Below, one piece after another: positions 50,674-58,844 of a DNA stretch of 64,000 bases. The notes beneath the pieces were generated by a model, which was given only the letters and a program-made list of their open reading frames with translations, was not told where the DNA came from and did not search any database. Position numbers and translations under genes: made by a program. Source of the stretch: an uncultured Lentisphaerota bacterium (GTDB lineage Bacteria; Verrucomicrobiota; Kiritimatiellia; CAIQIC01). The stretch lies in contig CAITZM010000136.1 in assembly GCA_903896925.1 (NCBI GenBank), forward strand, positions 34,464-98,463, written 5' to 3'. How positions within the stretch are numbered: position 1 is the first letter of the stretch; every line of letters begins with the position of its first letter.

Positions 50674-50992
50674 GCGCTGCGCGCAAGGGAAGGGCCTGCA
50701 CTTGGCCATGCCGGATGGTCGTGCGCGGCAACAAGCATCCAGTCTTTGTAGGCGGGGGCTTCCAGCCCCACGGGGCCTTGCCCGCAAAGCGCGGCGCAAT
50801 CCAGAGATAATGCGCCTGACTAACAGTAGTGTCTAAAGCAGGCCGTCGCCCCCGATTGGGGTGGCGCAACTCCTGTCGTCACCGGCAGAGGGTTTGCTGC
50901 ATTTCGCTTGTCTCGGTGGCAGGAGTGCCTCCGCTCCGGCGAGCGGCTCGCGGGGACACTCGCCTCCCGCTGCGGTATGCGTTTTGTGCAGC
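50674..50992. other. Convergent intergenic region with one REP-like hairpin
   Basis: Between the DUF1080 gene and the duplicated heparinase tail. It contains the GTAG hairpin at 50748-50769 and further GC-rich inverted segments near 50933-50972. No gene or terminator with a T-run is visible. Confidence 0.4.
50748..50769 (+). repeat. REP-like GTAG hairpin
   Basis: GTAGGCG, then GGGGCT, loop TCC, AGCCCC: perfect 6-bp stem. Confidence 0.5.
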
Positions 50993-50996
50993 AGCC

Positions 50997-51128
50997 TCAC
51001 CGCACGAGGCCGGCGGCGGTGAAGGTCCAGCGGTCGTCCTGCTGCTTGAGCTGCACCTTGGAGGGTTGGGCTTGTGCGGGGGACCACGAGCAGGCGACGG
51101 TGTTGCGCCAGGCGGCGATGGAACTGTG
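50997..51128 (-). pseudogene. Duplicated 3' end of the heparinase gene, with 39-nt deletion
   Basis: Read on the minus strand it gives AAWRNTV, then WSPAQAQPSKVQLKQQ, DRWTFTAAGLVR and a stop, matching the last ~45 residues of the heparinase at 52378 (AAWRNAV, WSPAQAQPVQVQLKQQ, DRWTFTAAG then LVR). It lacks an in-frame 39-nt piece of the intact gene. The DNA match runs from about 50993-51121 to 52374-52540 in the same orientation, so direct repeats flank the YhcG gene. Confidence 0.8.
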
Positions 51129-51175
51129 AGAGCAGGTCCGGCGCCATGTGGCGACGCCGATGTGGTGGGTGCGCT

Positions 51176-52218
51176 TCAGCCAGGGTGGCGCGAGGTTTCG
51201 ATTTCGTAGAACTCGGCCAGCTTGCGCTGGAGAAACGCCTTGTCCGGGAGTGTGGTCTGGTATTGCGCCACGAGCGCGGGGGAGAGCGTGCGGCTCAAGG
51301 CGTACTCGACCACCTCGTTGTCCTTGCTGGCACAGAGGAGGATGTCGATGGAGGGGCGCTCGTGGGGTTTGCGCACATCGCGGTCGAGCGCTTCCAGATA
51401 GAATTCTAGTTTTCCCAGGTATTCGGGTTTGAAGCGGGTGATCTTGAGTTCTACCGCCACCAGGCATTGCAGGTCGCGATGGAAGAAAAGCAGGTCGAGG
51501 GCAAAGTCCTCGCCGCCTACTTGCAGGCGGAATTCCTCACCGATAAAACAAAAGTCCGGACCCAGTTCGACCAGGAATGTGCGCAAGTCGGCGAGGAGCC
51601 CTTTCTGCAAATCGGCCTCGGAGTGCGCGGCGGGCAGGTTCAGAAAATCGAGCAGATAGGTATCCTTGAAGATGTTCTGGGCACCGGGATGCAGTGCTCC
51701 CACCGCGGGCGAGAGTTTTGGCGGCGCAAGGGCCACGCGCTCGAACAGGCAGCCATCCAGCTGGCGGTCCAGTTCGCGGCTAGACCATTTCTCGCGCACC
51801 GCAAGGCGGAGATAAAACTCCCGCTCCTCGGCGCGCTTGCATTTTCCTAAGATGCTCATGTTGTGTGTCCATGGTAATTCTCGCAGCAGTGCTGCGAGAA
51901 TTGGGGACTCTCGATAGGTCTCGAAAAACTGGCGCATCCGCCAGAGATTGGAAGCCGAAAAACCACCGAGATCCGGCTCCACCTGTCGCAAATAAGCGGA
52001 CAGTTGTTGGATGGTGGATTGGCCCCAGTTGGCGTCTGCGACTTTGCGGCTGATGTAGGCGCCCACCTGCCAATAGAGCTCGATCAGGCGGAGTTGACCG
52101 CTTGGAAAGTGCGCTGCCGCGCGGCAGCGATCAGCCCGGCGATTTCCGCGAAGGCCGGATCCTTTGCGGCCGCAACGGGCGCGACCTGGCTCTTTCGCAG
52201 AGCGATTTTCCGTTTCAT
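51176..52218 (-). pseudogene. YhcG/DUF1016-family PDDEXK nuclease, frameshifted near its start
   Basis: ATG at 52218 with GGAGGGAACAACAAGCC upstream gives MKRKIALRKSQVAPVAAA and ends AVNSA at a TGA (52086-52084). One frame over, LIELYWQVGAYISRKVAD continues to 51176. Joining them (AVNSA-LIELYWQVG) restores the usual DUF1016 N-terminal helix region, so a single base is missing near 52087. The rest is intact: GGFSASNLWRMRQFFETYRE, then the nuclease core with FCFIGEEFRLQVGGEDFALD, LLFFHRDLQCLVAVELK (the D...ExK pattern) and GKLEFYLEALD. Such proteins are often beside restriction or defence genes. An internal GTG at 52066 could still make a shorter protein. Confidence 0.78.
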
Positions 52219-52283
52219 GGCTTGTTGTTCCCTCCAGCCGTGTGAGTCTGTGCGACCCTCAACAACCAAAAAAATTAGTCAAG

Positions 52284-52300
52284 TTGTCGGTTGCCGACAA
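52284..52300. promoter_or_regulatory. Inverted repeat upstream of the YhcG gene
   Basis: TTGTCGG-TTG-CCGACAA, a perfect 7-bp inverted repeat about 65 bp upstream of the ATG at 52218. On the minus strand a TTGACT lies just downstream. It may be an operator; no regulator is suggested. Confidence 0.35.
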
Positions 52301-52377
52301 GCACAAAGAACGCCGCGCAGTACTTACGGGTTGCGTTGGGATTGCAGTCTTCTGATGAATGCGGCTACAGGCAAGCC

Positions 52378-54366
52378 TCACCGCACGAGACCGGCGGCGC
52401 CGGTGGACCAGTCGAGGGTAAGTTCGTGGCCGGCAGCGGTGAAGGTCCAGCGGTCGCCCTGCTGCTTGAGTTGCACCTGGACGGGCTGGGCTTGTGCGGG
52501 GGACCACGAGAAGGCGACGGCATTGCGCCAGGCGGCGGTGGTGTTGCGCAGGCGGATCGAGAACATACCTGCCGTTGCTTTGCTGTGCTGGCCGGCGGTG
52601 CTGTCTTCGGCGGTGGCGATCTCGACGCCGGTGTTCGTCAGCGGCTCGATGCGCAGCGTGACGGTCTTGCTGACGAAGCCGAAGGCGCCATCGGCGGCGC
52701 GTTCCGTTTTATATTCGGGGTGAAAACGAAGCTCGAGCGGGCGCGCGGCGTCGAGCACGATGTCGTCGGCCACAATCAACACGTTGGGCTTGAGAAAGAA
52801 CAGGTGGCGGACGAAGCGCTTGAGCCCGTTGGTGCGCGCATAGGCCTCGGTGGCGTCGCCGACGAGGTGGTCGAGCGCGGGGGTGGAGTCGGCCCGCAGG
52901 ATGCGCGGCCGCGACTTGACCGCGAGAGCCTGCGCGCCCTGAAACCACATCGCGCCTTCGCCAAGCTGGCCACGGCCGCCGATCAGCAGCGTATTGTGCT
53001 GACTCGTGGCCTTGGTGCGGTAGCCGTCGTCGCGGAGCAGCCAGTCGCCGTTGCCGAAGAGGACGAAGTGGTTCGCGTCGGGATGGACGTGGCCTCCGCC
53101 GGGATCGCGGTCGAACAGCTGCACCGCCTTGTGGCCGATGAACGGGCCGCACTTGAACACCACCAGCGCTTCGTCGCCGGACCAGTCGGTGCGCGCGGAG
53201 ACGAGGTCCATATCGGTAAAGTGCCGCAGGGTCGGCAGGTCGGTGGGAGGGCGCGGTGCGATGGCCGGATCGAACCAGAGCAGGTTCAGCCACGGTGCGG
53301 CGCCGCCGCGTGCGTTGACGGCGTCGAGTACGGCGGCGAGCCACTGTGCGTGGCCGTCGCGATATTCATGGGCCAGCGCACGTAGCAGATAATCCGGGCC
53401 GTAGGAGTAGCCGGCACGCGTGCCATCGGCGATATCCACGACGGTGTTCTGCGGTGTCCACGAGTGGCGCGGCAGGCCGACGTAGAGGCGGTAGTCCGCC
53501 GTATGGCGCCACCACGGGTGGTCATAGAAATCCACGCCGAGCTGTTCGCGCGCGAGCCACATGAACTTGAGCAGGTATTCCACGCCGTAGCTCCAGTAGC
53601 TGGCGCCCTCGTGGCTCGCGCCGTCGGCACCGAGCGCCTCGTACGTGCGCCGCCACTTGTCGAGCGCCAGGGCGAGCCAGCTGCGCACAGCGGGTACCTC
53701 GTCCTGGATCGCCAGCGCCGCGGCCGCCATGCCGCAGGCATCCACCCACAGGTGATTTTGCAGATAGTTGGTGCGACGGGGCGTCGCCGCGGCCAGGACT
53801 GCACCGCGCTTTTCGAGCGTCGCGCGGATGGTGTGCAGCGTCTCCGTATCGAGGTCGGCGTGGCACCAGTCGTAGACGAGGGCCAGGCCGAACAGCTGGT
53901 GGCCCGCCGCCAGGTCGAGGCCATCGCGGTTCGCGCCAAGGCCCCACGTCGGGTAGCTGCACGAGGCGAGCGACCACGCGCGGGCGGAGTCCAGGTAGCG
54001 GCGCTCTCCGGAGAGCACCCACGCCATCGCGAGCGTCGGCAGGGCGTTGCCCACCTCGCGCTGCCAGAGCTGCTCGTCGCCGCTGCCGTCGTCGCTCGTG
54101 CGATACTTCGGCGGGCCGTGGCGGACGAGCGCGTCGGCATGTGCGCGCATCTCGACCCAGAGCGCCGCGTGCGTGGTCTTGATGGCAGCGCGCAGCGCGT
54201 CGCGTTTCTGTGTCGTGAGGAAGAGCCGCGGATGCACGCCGTGAAACCGGTCAATCTGCGCGGTTTCCGCCGTGGTGAGTTGCGGCGGCGGCTCCGCCTT
54301 GCGCTCGGCGGCGAAAGCGCCGCACGCGCTGATCAAAAGACAGCTCAGCAGAAATAGTTTTTTCAT
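52378..54366 (-). CDS. Exported heparinase II/III-like polysaccharide lyase
   Basis: 662 residues with signal peptide (MKKLFLLSCLLISACGAFAA). Helical barrel to about residue 390: HPRLFLTTQKRDALRAAIK, YDWCHADLDTETLHTIRATL, NYLQNHLWVDACGMAAAALA and GASHEGASYWSYGVEYLLKF. Then the beta-sheet half: HFTDMDLVSARTDWSGDEAL, GGGHVHPDANHFVLFGNGDW, RGQLGEGAMWFQGAQA and LKRFVRHLFFLKPNVLIVAD. NHLWxxA and GGHxHPDxN are the hallmarks of the heparinase II/III lyases (PL12/PL21-like), with catalytic Tyr/His residues in these loops. Cleaves a uronate-containing glycan. Palindromic sites lie 55-105 bp upstream. Its tail is duplicated at 50997. Confidence 0.86.
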   Translation of the reverse strand: MKKLFLLSCLLISACGAFAAERKAEPPPQLTTAETAQIDRFHGVHPRLFLTTQKRDALRAAIKTTHAALWVEMRAHADALVRHGPPKYRTSDDGSGDEQLWQREVGNALPTLAMAWVLSGERRYLDSARAWSLASCSYPTWGLGANRDGLDLAAGHQLFGLALVYDWCHADLDTETLHTIRATLEKRGAVLAAATPRRTNYLQNHLWVDACGMAAAALAIQDEVPAVRSWLALALDKWRRTYEALGADGASHEGASYWSYGVEYLLKFMWLAREQLGVDFYDHPWWRHTADYRLYVGLPRHSWTPQNTVVDIADGTRAGYSYGPDYLLRALAHEYRDGHAQWLAAVLDAVNARGGAAPWLNLLWFDPAIAPRPPTDLPTLRHFTDMDLVSARTDWSGDEALVVFKCGPFIGHKAVQLFDRDPGGGHVHPDANHFVLFGNGDWLLRDDGYRTKATSQHNTLLIGGRGQLGEGAMWFQGAQALAVKSRPRILRADSTPALDHLVGDATEAYARTNGLKRFVRHLFFLKPNVLIVADDIVLDAARPLELRFHPEYKTERAADGAFGFVSKTVTLRIEPLTNTGVEIATAEDSTAGQHSKATAGMFSIRLRNTTAAWRNAVAFSWSPAQAQPVQVQLKQQGDRWTFTAAGHELTLDWSTGAAGLVR

Positions 54367-54420
54367 CGTATCCTCGTCGCGGGAAAATCTTTCAAATGAA
54401 CGCGAACCGGGACCGCTGGA

Positions 54421-54470
54421 TTTTCCAAGCCTGCGTACGTTCGCGCCCAACTGATTTCCAACCCTTGGAA
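54421..54470 (-). promoter_or_regulatory. TTCCAA..TTGGAA palindrome upstream of the heparinase gene
   Basis: TTCCAA-CCC-TTGGAA (54456-54470) and an imperfect half site TTTTCCAAGCCTG (54421-54433), 55-105 bp upstream of the ATG at 54366 and in the noncoding gap of the minus-strand genes. Same type as upstream of the SGNH esterase and rhamnosidase. Confidence 0.5.
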
Positions 54471-54474
54471 TGGG

Positions 54475-54843
54475 TCAGAAAAGTGTATGCGGCGGAGCAT
54501 CTTCGGGGAATTCGGCGCGTAGGATATCCGATATTTTTTGTCGCAGCGCTGGGGCATCGCGTGTTGCCGTCGTCCAGACCATTTGCCATTGCACGGCGAA
54601 ATACGCATGCACAGCGATGTTGCGGAACGCGATGATGTCCCGCCACTCGACTTCAGGATGCCGGGCTTGGAATTCCTTCGGCAGCCGGGCGGCGGCTTCG
54701 CCAATGATGGAGATTTTTTGCAGGACGGCGCTGCGCACCAGATCGTCTTGAAGAAAACGTTCCGCTTCAATCTCGGTCAGAAAGCAACCGATGGCATCAG
54801 CGGCTTCGATCATATCGGCAAGATAAAGTTTTTCACGCCGCAT
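54475..54843 (-). CDS. HepT-like HEPN-domain protein (DUF86)
   Basis: 122 residues, ATG at 54843. KLYLADMIEAADAIGCFLTE, ERFLQDDLVRSAVLQKISII, EAAARLPKEFQARHPEVEWR and IIAFRNIAVHAYFAVQW: the last contains the R-N-x(3)-H-x-Y motif of the HEPN RNase active site. HepT toxins are RNases neutralised by their MNT partner, which AMPylates the tyrosine. The gene overlaps the upstream nucleotidyltransferase by 11 bp, the standard MntA/HepT arrangement. Confidence 0.9.
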   Translation of the reverse strand: MRREKLYLADMIEAADAIGCFLTEIEAERFLQDDLVRSAVLQKISIIGEAAARLPKEFQARHPEVEWRDIIAFRNIAVHAYFAVQWQMVWTTATRDAPALRQKISDILRAEFPEDAPPHTLF

Positions 54844-55132
54844 AGAGGACCTCGGCGCTGGCGAGCACATCGTCGCGGATCAGGGCTTTCAAGCCATCTT
54901 TGGGAACCAGATCCACGTGCCGCTGCAAAAGCTCGGCAAGTTCGCGTTGCAGGCCGGCGAGGGCCAGGAAACCTGGTGCGGCATTGGGCTGGAAGGTCAC
55001 CAGCAAATCCACATCGCTATCGGAACTGAAATCTGCTCGCCGTGCCGAGCCGAACAACGCCAATTCAGCCACGCGGTAGCGTTCGCACAGCGTGCGGATT
55101 TTCGCCAAGTGAATGTCAAACTGCTTCGTCAT
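54833..55132 (-). CDS. MntA-like nucleotidyltransferase antitoxin
   Basis: 99 residues, ATG at 55132 (MTKQFDIHLAKIRTLCERYR). VAELALFGSARRADFSSDSD followed by VDLLVTF is the minimal nucleotidyltransferase signature GSxxR...SDxDLLV with the two Asp residues that bind magnesium. QRHVDLVPKDGLKALIRDDV completes the fold. It AMPylates HepT and silences it in the known system. Overlaps hepT by 11 bp. It lies 52 bp downstream of the rhamnosidase stop; no separate promoter was recognised. Confidence 0.9.
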   Translation of the reverse strand: MTKQFDIHLAKIRTLCERYRVAELALFGSARRADFSSDSDVDLLVTFQPNAAPGFLALAGLQRELAELLQRHVDLVPKDGLKALIRDDVLASAEVLYAA

Positions 55133-55184
55133 GATGTGCCCAGCACTCTTTACACGCCTGCCCCGCGACCCGCCAGCCGAATCG

Positions 55185-58100
55185 TCACTGCGCCTGGAAG
55201 CTGTAGCTGCCGGAATCGAGGGCGAGGACGACACGGTCGCCTTCGGTGTGCAGGTATTTGACGCCGGCGGCCTTGGCGAGCGGCTGTCCGCCCTCGGTGA
55301 GGTGTGCCGCGTTGCGGGTGGGGATGCGCACGATGGCCGTGGTGTTCGGGGGGATGGTCACGTTGAGCGTGAACTGCCCCTTGTCGTGCTTCCACGACGT
55401 GCTGATGCGGCCGCGGATGGTCTCGACGCTGGTCGCCGCGTAGGTCAGCTTGTCGTCCAGCGTCGGCGTGATGAGGATGCGGCGGTAGCCCGGCTCGGTC
55501 GCGCGGATGCCGCCGATGTTCTCGACCATCCACTGGTAGACCGCGCCGAAGCTGTAGTGGGCGAAGCTGTTCATGCCCGGGTCGCCGAAGCCCTCTTCGG
55601 GCGTCCAGCCGTTCCAGCGCTCCCAGATGGAGGTGGCGCCGTGCCGGATGGAGAAGCCCCACGAGGGGAAGGTGTCGTTGTGGACCAGGCGGTAGGCGAT
55701 GTCGTTGCGGTTGATTTTTGCGAGCGCGAGCATCAGGTCCTTGGTGCCGATGAAGCCGGTGGACAGGTGGCAACCGAGGCTCTCGATGTTCTCGACCAGG
55801 TACTTCGCGGCGTTCTGCGCCTGCTCGCCCTCGAGGAGGTCGTTGACCAGCGCCAGGACGTAGCAGGTCTGCGTGTCGCCCTTGATGCGGCCGTCGGGCG
55901 CGACGTAGGCCTTGTTGAAGGCGGCCTTGAGCTGCGTGAAGAGCACGCGGTATTTGCCCTCGTCCTCGTGGCGGCCGAGCACCGCGGCGGTCTGCGCCAT
56001 CAGGCGCGTGCAGTTGGCGAAGTAGGCCATGAAGATGACGTCCTTGGGCGTGTCGGCCTTGATGCTGAGCCAGTCGCCGAAGCAGTGGTACTTGGCAGGG
56101 GGCAGCAGCTCCGGCGTGCAGCGCTTCTTGCAGAAGTCGATGAAGCGCGCCATCGCGTCGTAGTGCTGTTCGAGGATGCGCGTGTCGCCGTAGATCGCAT
56201 AGATGGTCCAGGGGCAGATGACGCCGGCGTCGGACCAGGCCGGGCCGCCGTCGGGACCGGCGACCTTGACGGGCGCGATCATCGGGAACTGGCCGTCGGC
56301 GCGCTGGCCGTCCTGGCAGAGATCCACGAGCCACTTGGTGAAGAACGACTGCACGTCGCAGTTGAGCGTGGCGGTGCGGATGTAGACCTGCGCGTCGCCG
56401 GTCCAGCCGAGCCGCTCGTCGCGCTGCGGGCAGTCGGTCGGGATGTCGATGAAGTTCATCCGCTGGGTCCAGTAGATGTTGCTGCGCAGCTGGTTCAGCA
56501 TCGCGTCGGAACACTCGAAGCTGCCGGCGACGGGCGTGGCGCTGCTGAGGGCGACACCGACGACGGTGTCCTTCTTCGGCGGCTTGGTCAGGCCGGTGAT
56601 CTCGATGTACTGGAAACCGTGGAACGTGAAGCGCGGCTGCCAGACTTCCGTGCCCTTGCCGCGGCAGATGTAGGTGTCGGTCGCCTGGGCGCTGCGCAGG
56701 TTGGCTGTGTAGACCGTGCCGTCGGGATTCAGCCGCTCGGCGAAGCGCAGCACGATCTTCTGGCCCGGCGCGCCCTTGACCTGCAGGCGCGGCACGCCGG
56801 CGAAGTTCTGGCCGAGGTCGAGAACCCAGACGCCCTTCTTCGGCTCGCTGATGGTCTTCGCGGTGAACTCCGCGAGGGCCTGGACCGCGGGGCCGGGGTG
56901 CGCCTGGACGAGCGGCTGCATTTCCGCGCCGGTATCCACCGCGCTCCACGTGCGGTCATCGAAGCTGCCTTCACTCCAGCCTTGCGGCTCCAGGCGCGCG
57001 TCGCAGACCTCGCCCATCAGGAAGTCGCTCGAGAGCAGGCTGCCGGTGGCCGCCTTCCATTGCGGGCCGGTGGCGACGGTGGCGGTGGAGCCGTCGGTGA
57101 ACTCCAGGTTGAGCTGGGCGCGGACGCGCGGCAGCTTGCCGTAGTGGTCGCGGTTGTGGCCGAAGCCGACGTAGCCGCTGTACCAGCCGTCGGCGACGAT
57201 CGCGCCGAGCGCGTTCGCGCCGCGCTGCACGCGGTCGGTCACGTCGTAGGTGCGGTAGCGCACGCGCTTGGTGTAGTCGGTCCAGCCGGGGCTGAAGAAG
57301 TCGTCGGTGACGCGTCCCCCGTTGAGGTAGAGGTCGAACAGACCGAGGCCGGTCGCGTAAAGCGTGGCGCGCGCGATCTTCTTTTCCAGCGTGAAGGCCG
57401 TGCGCACGTAGACCGGCGGCGGGAGGACGAGGCCCGCCTTGAGCTTGCCCCACGGTGCGATGCCGTGCGCGCCCAGTTCGCGCGCCGCGGGCCACGCGGC
57501 CGTGTCCAGGTCGCGCTTGTGCCAGTTGGCGCCCGGCTTGTCGAGGGTCTTCCACGTGGCGTCGGTGAGGTGCGTGAAGATCCGGCCGTCGGTGGCGGTC
57601 ACGGTGATTTTCGCGATCAGGCCCGCGGGCCCGTTCGTGGAGTTCGTCACTTCGCCGCGCAGCGCATTCTTGCCCGGCTTGATGCGGTTGCGGATGTCGA
57701 CGATTTGTGCGGTTTTCCAGCCGTTGACGCTCACCACCTGTGCGGAGTTGACCACAAACTTGCAGGTGTCATCGGCTGCGATGAGGAGGTCGGCCTTGTC
57801 TACAACGACATCATCCGGCAGCACCAGGGCGCTGACAAATAGGCGCTGACCTTTGGGCGCCGATCGCGGGTCGGCGGCGTGCCAGATCCATTTTGCCTCG
57901 CCGAGTTGCGCCTCGGGCAGCTCGATGGCCCGCGGCTTGTCGAAACCGATCCACTCCGCCTGCCAGTCCTCGGTCTTGAGCAGGCCCATCGTCCACCGCG
58001 CCGGCTGGCTCCAGCCCGACGCCTTGCCCGCGCGATCCCAGACCCTGACCTTCCAGAAGCACGCCTGGCCGGAGGTGAGCGGCTTGCCGTGATAGACAAT

Positions 58101-58373
58101 CGCGGTCGTGTCGTCGTCCTTGATCACGCCGGAATCCCAGAGGTCGCCTTGGTCCTGCTTCAACAGCCGGGCATCGCTGGCGACCAGCACCTGGTAGGCG
58201 GTTTGCAGTTGCCCTCGTTCGCCGGACTTCAGCAGCCAGCTCAAGCGCGGCTGCACCTCGTCAAGGCCGAGGGGGTCGGTGCGGTATTCGCAGCGCAGGC
58301 CCTCCGCTTCCACCGTGGCGGCGCGGGCCGCTGCCGCGCCGAGCATCACCGCCATCAACAGAGCCATTTTCAT
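55185..58373 (-). CDS. Exported alpha-L-rhamnosidase (GH78)
   Basis: 1062 residues with signal peptide (LLMAVMLGAAAARAAT). N-terminal Fn3-like part (LRCEYRTDPLGLDEVQPRLS, QTAYQVLVASDARLL), carbohydrate-binding beta domains (to about 460), then the (alpha/alpha)6 catalytic barrel: DIPTDCPQRDERLGWTGDAQ carries the catalytic acid region, DAGVICPWTIYAIYGDTRIL, WNGWTPEEGFGDPGMNSFAH. The latter conserved Glu/Asp pair is typical of GH78. Removes alpha-L-rhamnose from rhamnogalacturonan or other glycans. AAAAGGAAAACAC precedes the ATG at 58373. Three TTCCAAG-type palindromes sit right upstream. Confidence 0.92.
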   Translation of the reverse strand: MKMALLMAVMLGAAAARAATVEAEGLRCEYRTDPLGLDEVQPRLSWLLKSGERGQLQTAYQVLVASDARLLKQDQGDLWDSGVIKDDDTTAIVYHGKPLTSGQACFWKVRVWDRAGKASGWSQPARWTMGLLKTEDWQAEWIGFDKPRAIELPEAQLGEAKWIWHAADPRSAPKGQRLFVSALVLPDDVVVDKADLLIAADDTCKFVVNSAQVVSVNGWKTAQIVDIRNRIKPGKNALRGEVTNSTNGPAGLIAKITVTATDGRIFTHLTDATWKTLDKPGANWHKRDLDTAAWPAARELGAHGIAPWGKLKAGLVLPPPVYVRTAFTLEKKIARATLYATGLGLFDLYLNGGRVTDDFFSPGWTDYTKRVRYRTYDVTDRVQRGANALGAIVADGWYSGYVGFGHNRDHYGKLPRVRAQLNLEFTDGSTATVATGPQWKAATGSLLSSDFLMGEVCDARLEPQGWSEGSFDDRTWSAVDTGAEMQPLVQAHPGPAVQALAEFTAKTISEPKKGVWVLDLGQNFAGVPRLQVKGAPGQKIVLRFAERLNPDGTVYTANLRSAQATDTYICRGKGTEVWQPRFTFHGFQYIEITGLTKPPKKDTVVGVALSSATPVAGSFECSDAMLNQLRSNIYWTQRMNFIDIPTDCPQRDERLGWTGDAQVYIRTATLNCDVQSFFTKWLVDLCQDGQRADGQFPMIAPVKVAGPDGGPAWSDAGVICPWTIYAIYGDTRILEQHYDAMARFIDFCKKRCTPELLPPAKYHCFGDWLSIKADTPKDVIFMAYFANCTRLMAQTAAVLGRHEDEGKYRVLFTQLKAAFNKAYVAPDGRIKGDTQTCYVLALVNDLLEGEQAQNAAKYLVENIESLGCHLSTGFIGTKDLMLALAKINRNDIAYRLVHNDTFPSWGFSIRHGATSIWERWNGWTPEEGFGDPGMNSFAHYSFGAVYQWMVENIGGIRATEPGYRRILITPTLDDKLTYAATSVETIRGRISTSWKHDKGQFTLNVTIPPNTTAIVRIPTRNAAHLTEGGQPLAKAAGVKYLHTEGDRVVLALDSGSYSFQAQ

Positions 58374-58399
58374 GTGTTTTCCTTTTGCCAGCACGCCGG

Positions 58400-58477
58400 T
58401 TTCCAAGCCTGGGAAAGCGGCTAAAGTTTTTCCAGACCTTGGAAAAGCGGCCGCAGGTTTTTCCAGGTCTTGGAAAA
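58400..58477 (-). promoter_or_regulatory. Three TTTTCCARR.CTTGGAAAA palindromes upstream of the rhamnosidase
   Basis: 58400-58416 (TTTCCAAG-C-CTGGGAAA), 58428-58446 (TTTTCCAGA-C-CTTGGAAAA) and 58459-58477 (TTTTCCAGG-T-CTTGGAAAA), spaced about 30 bp and each followed by AAGCGG-like bases. The nearest ends 27 bp before the start codon. Tandem spacing near three helical turns suits binding by a dimeric regulator. Confidence 0.55.
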
Positions 58478-58546
58478 GCGGCGCTCCACGGTTCCGGGCC
58501 TGGGCTGCGGCGGGTCCGCCGTTCCAAGCCTCGCACAGCCTGCCCG

Positions 58547-58825
58547 TCACGGGCTTTCGTCGTCGTCGTTCTTGGCGCGCTCGTCGGCGGCCTCGTCGTC
58601 GAGGACCTTGCCCACCTTGCCCACGTCGTCGAAATCCTCGCCCCGCGCGTCTTCCTCGAGTCCGGTGCTCTCGGCGCAGTCGGCGCAGACGGCCGACCGC
58701 GCGAAGCAGCGCGCACAGAACTCCTCGCCACACACGGTGCATTCCATCATATATTCGCCGCCATGTTCGGGGCAACCTTCTTCCATCCCGAATACATTGT
58801 CAGTTTCTTCCATGTCCCGCAGCAT
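58547..58825 (-). CDS. Small Cys-rich acidic protein (zinc-binding type)
   Basis: 92 residues. N-terminal half: CPEHGG, CTVCGEEFCARCF and AVCADCAE, seven to eight Cys and a His arranged as in B-box-like or treble-clef zinc folds. C-terminal third is strongly acidic (GLEEDARGEDFDDV, DDEAADERAKNDDDE). No known family recognised. Strong ribosome site AGGGGGAGG before the ATG at 58825. It begins 19 bp downstream of the HNH nuclease stop on the same strand, so the pair is likely cotranscribed; the acidic tail could mimic DNA or bind the nuclease, but this is speculation. Confidence 0.65.
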   Translation of the reverse strand: MLRDMEETDNVFGMEEGCPEHGGEYMMECTVCGEEFCARCFARSAVCADCAESTGLEEDARGEDFDDVGKVGKVLDDEAADERAKNDDDESP

Positions 58826-58844
58826 GGTGTCCTCCCCCTTGTGA

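Noticed and set aside
55113..57842. Plus-strand frame of 909 codons opposite the rhamnosidase
   Set aside because: Composition is Val/Gly/Arg/Ala-rich and repetitive, without motifs, and the minus strand encodes an unmistakable GH78 enzyme.
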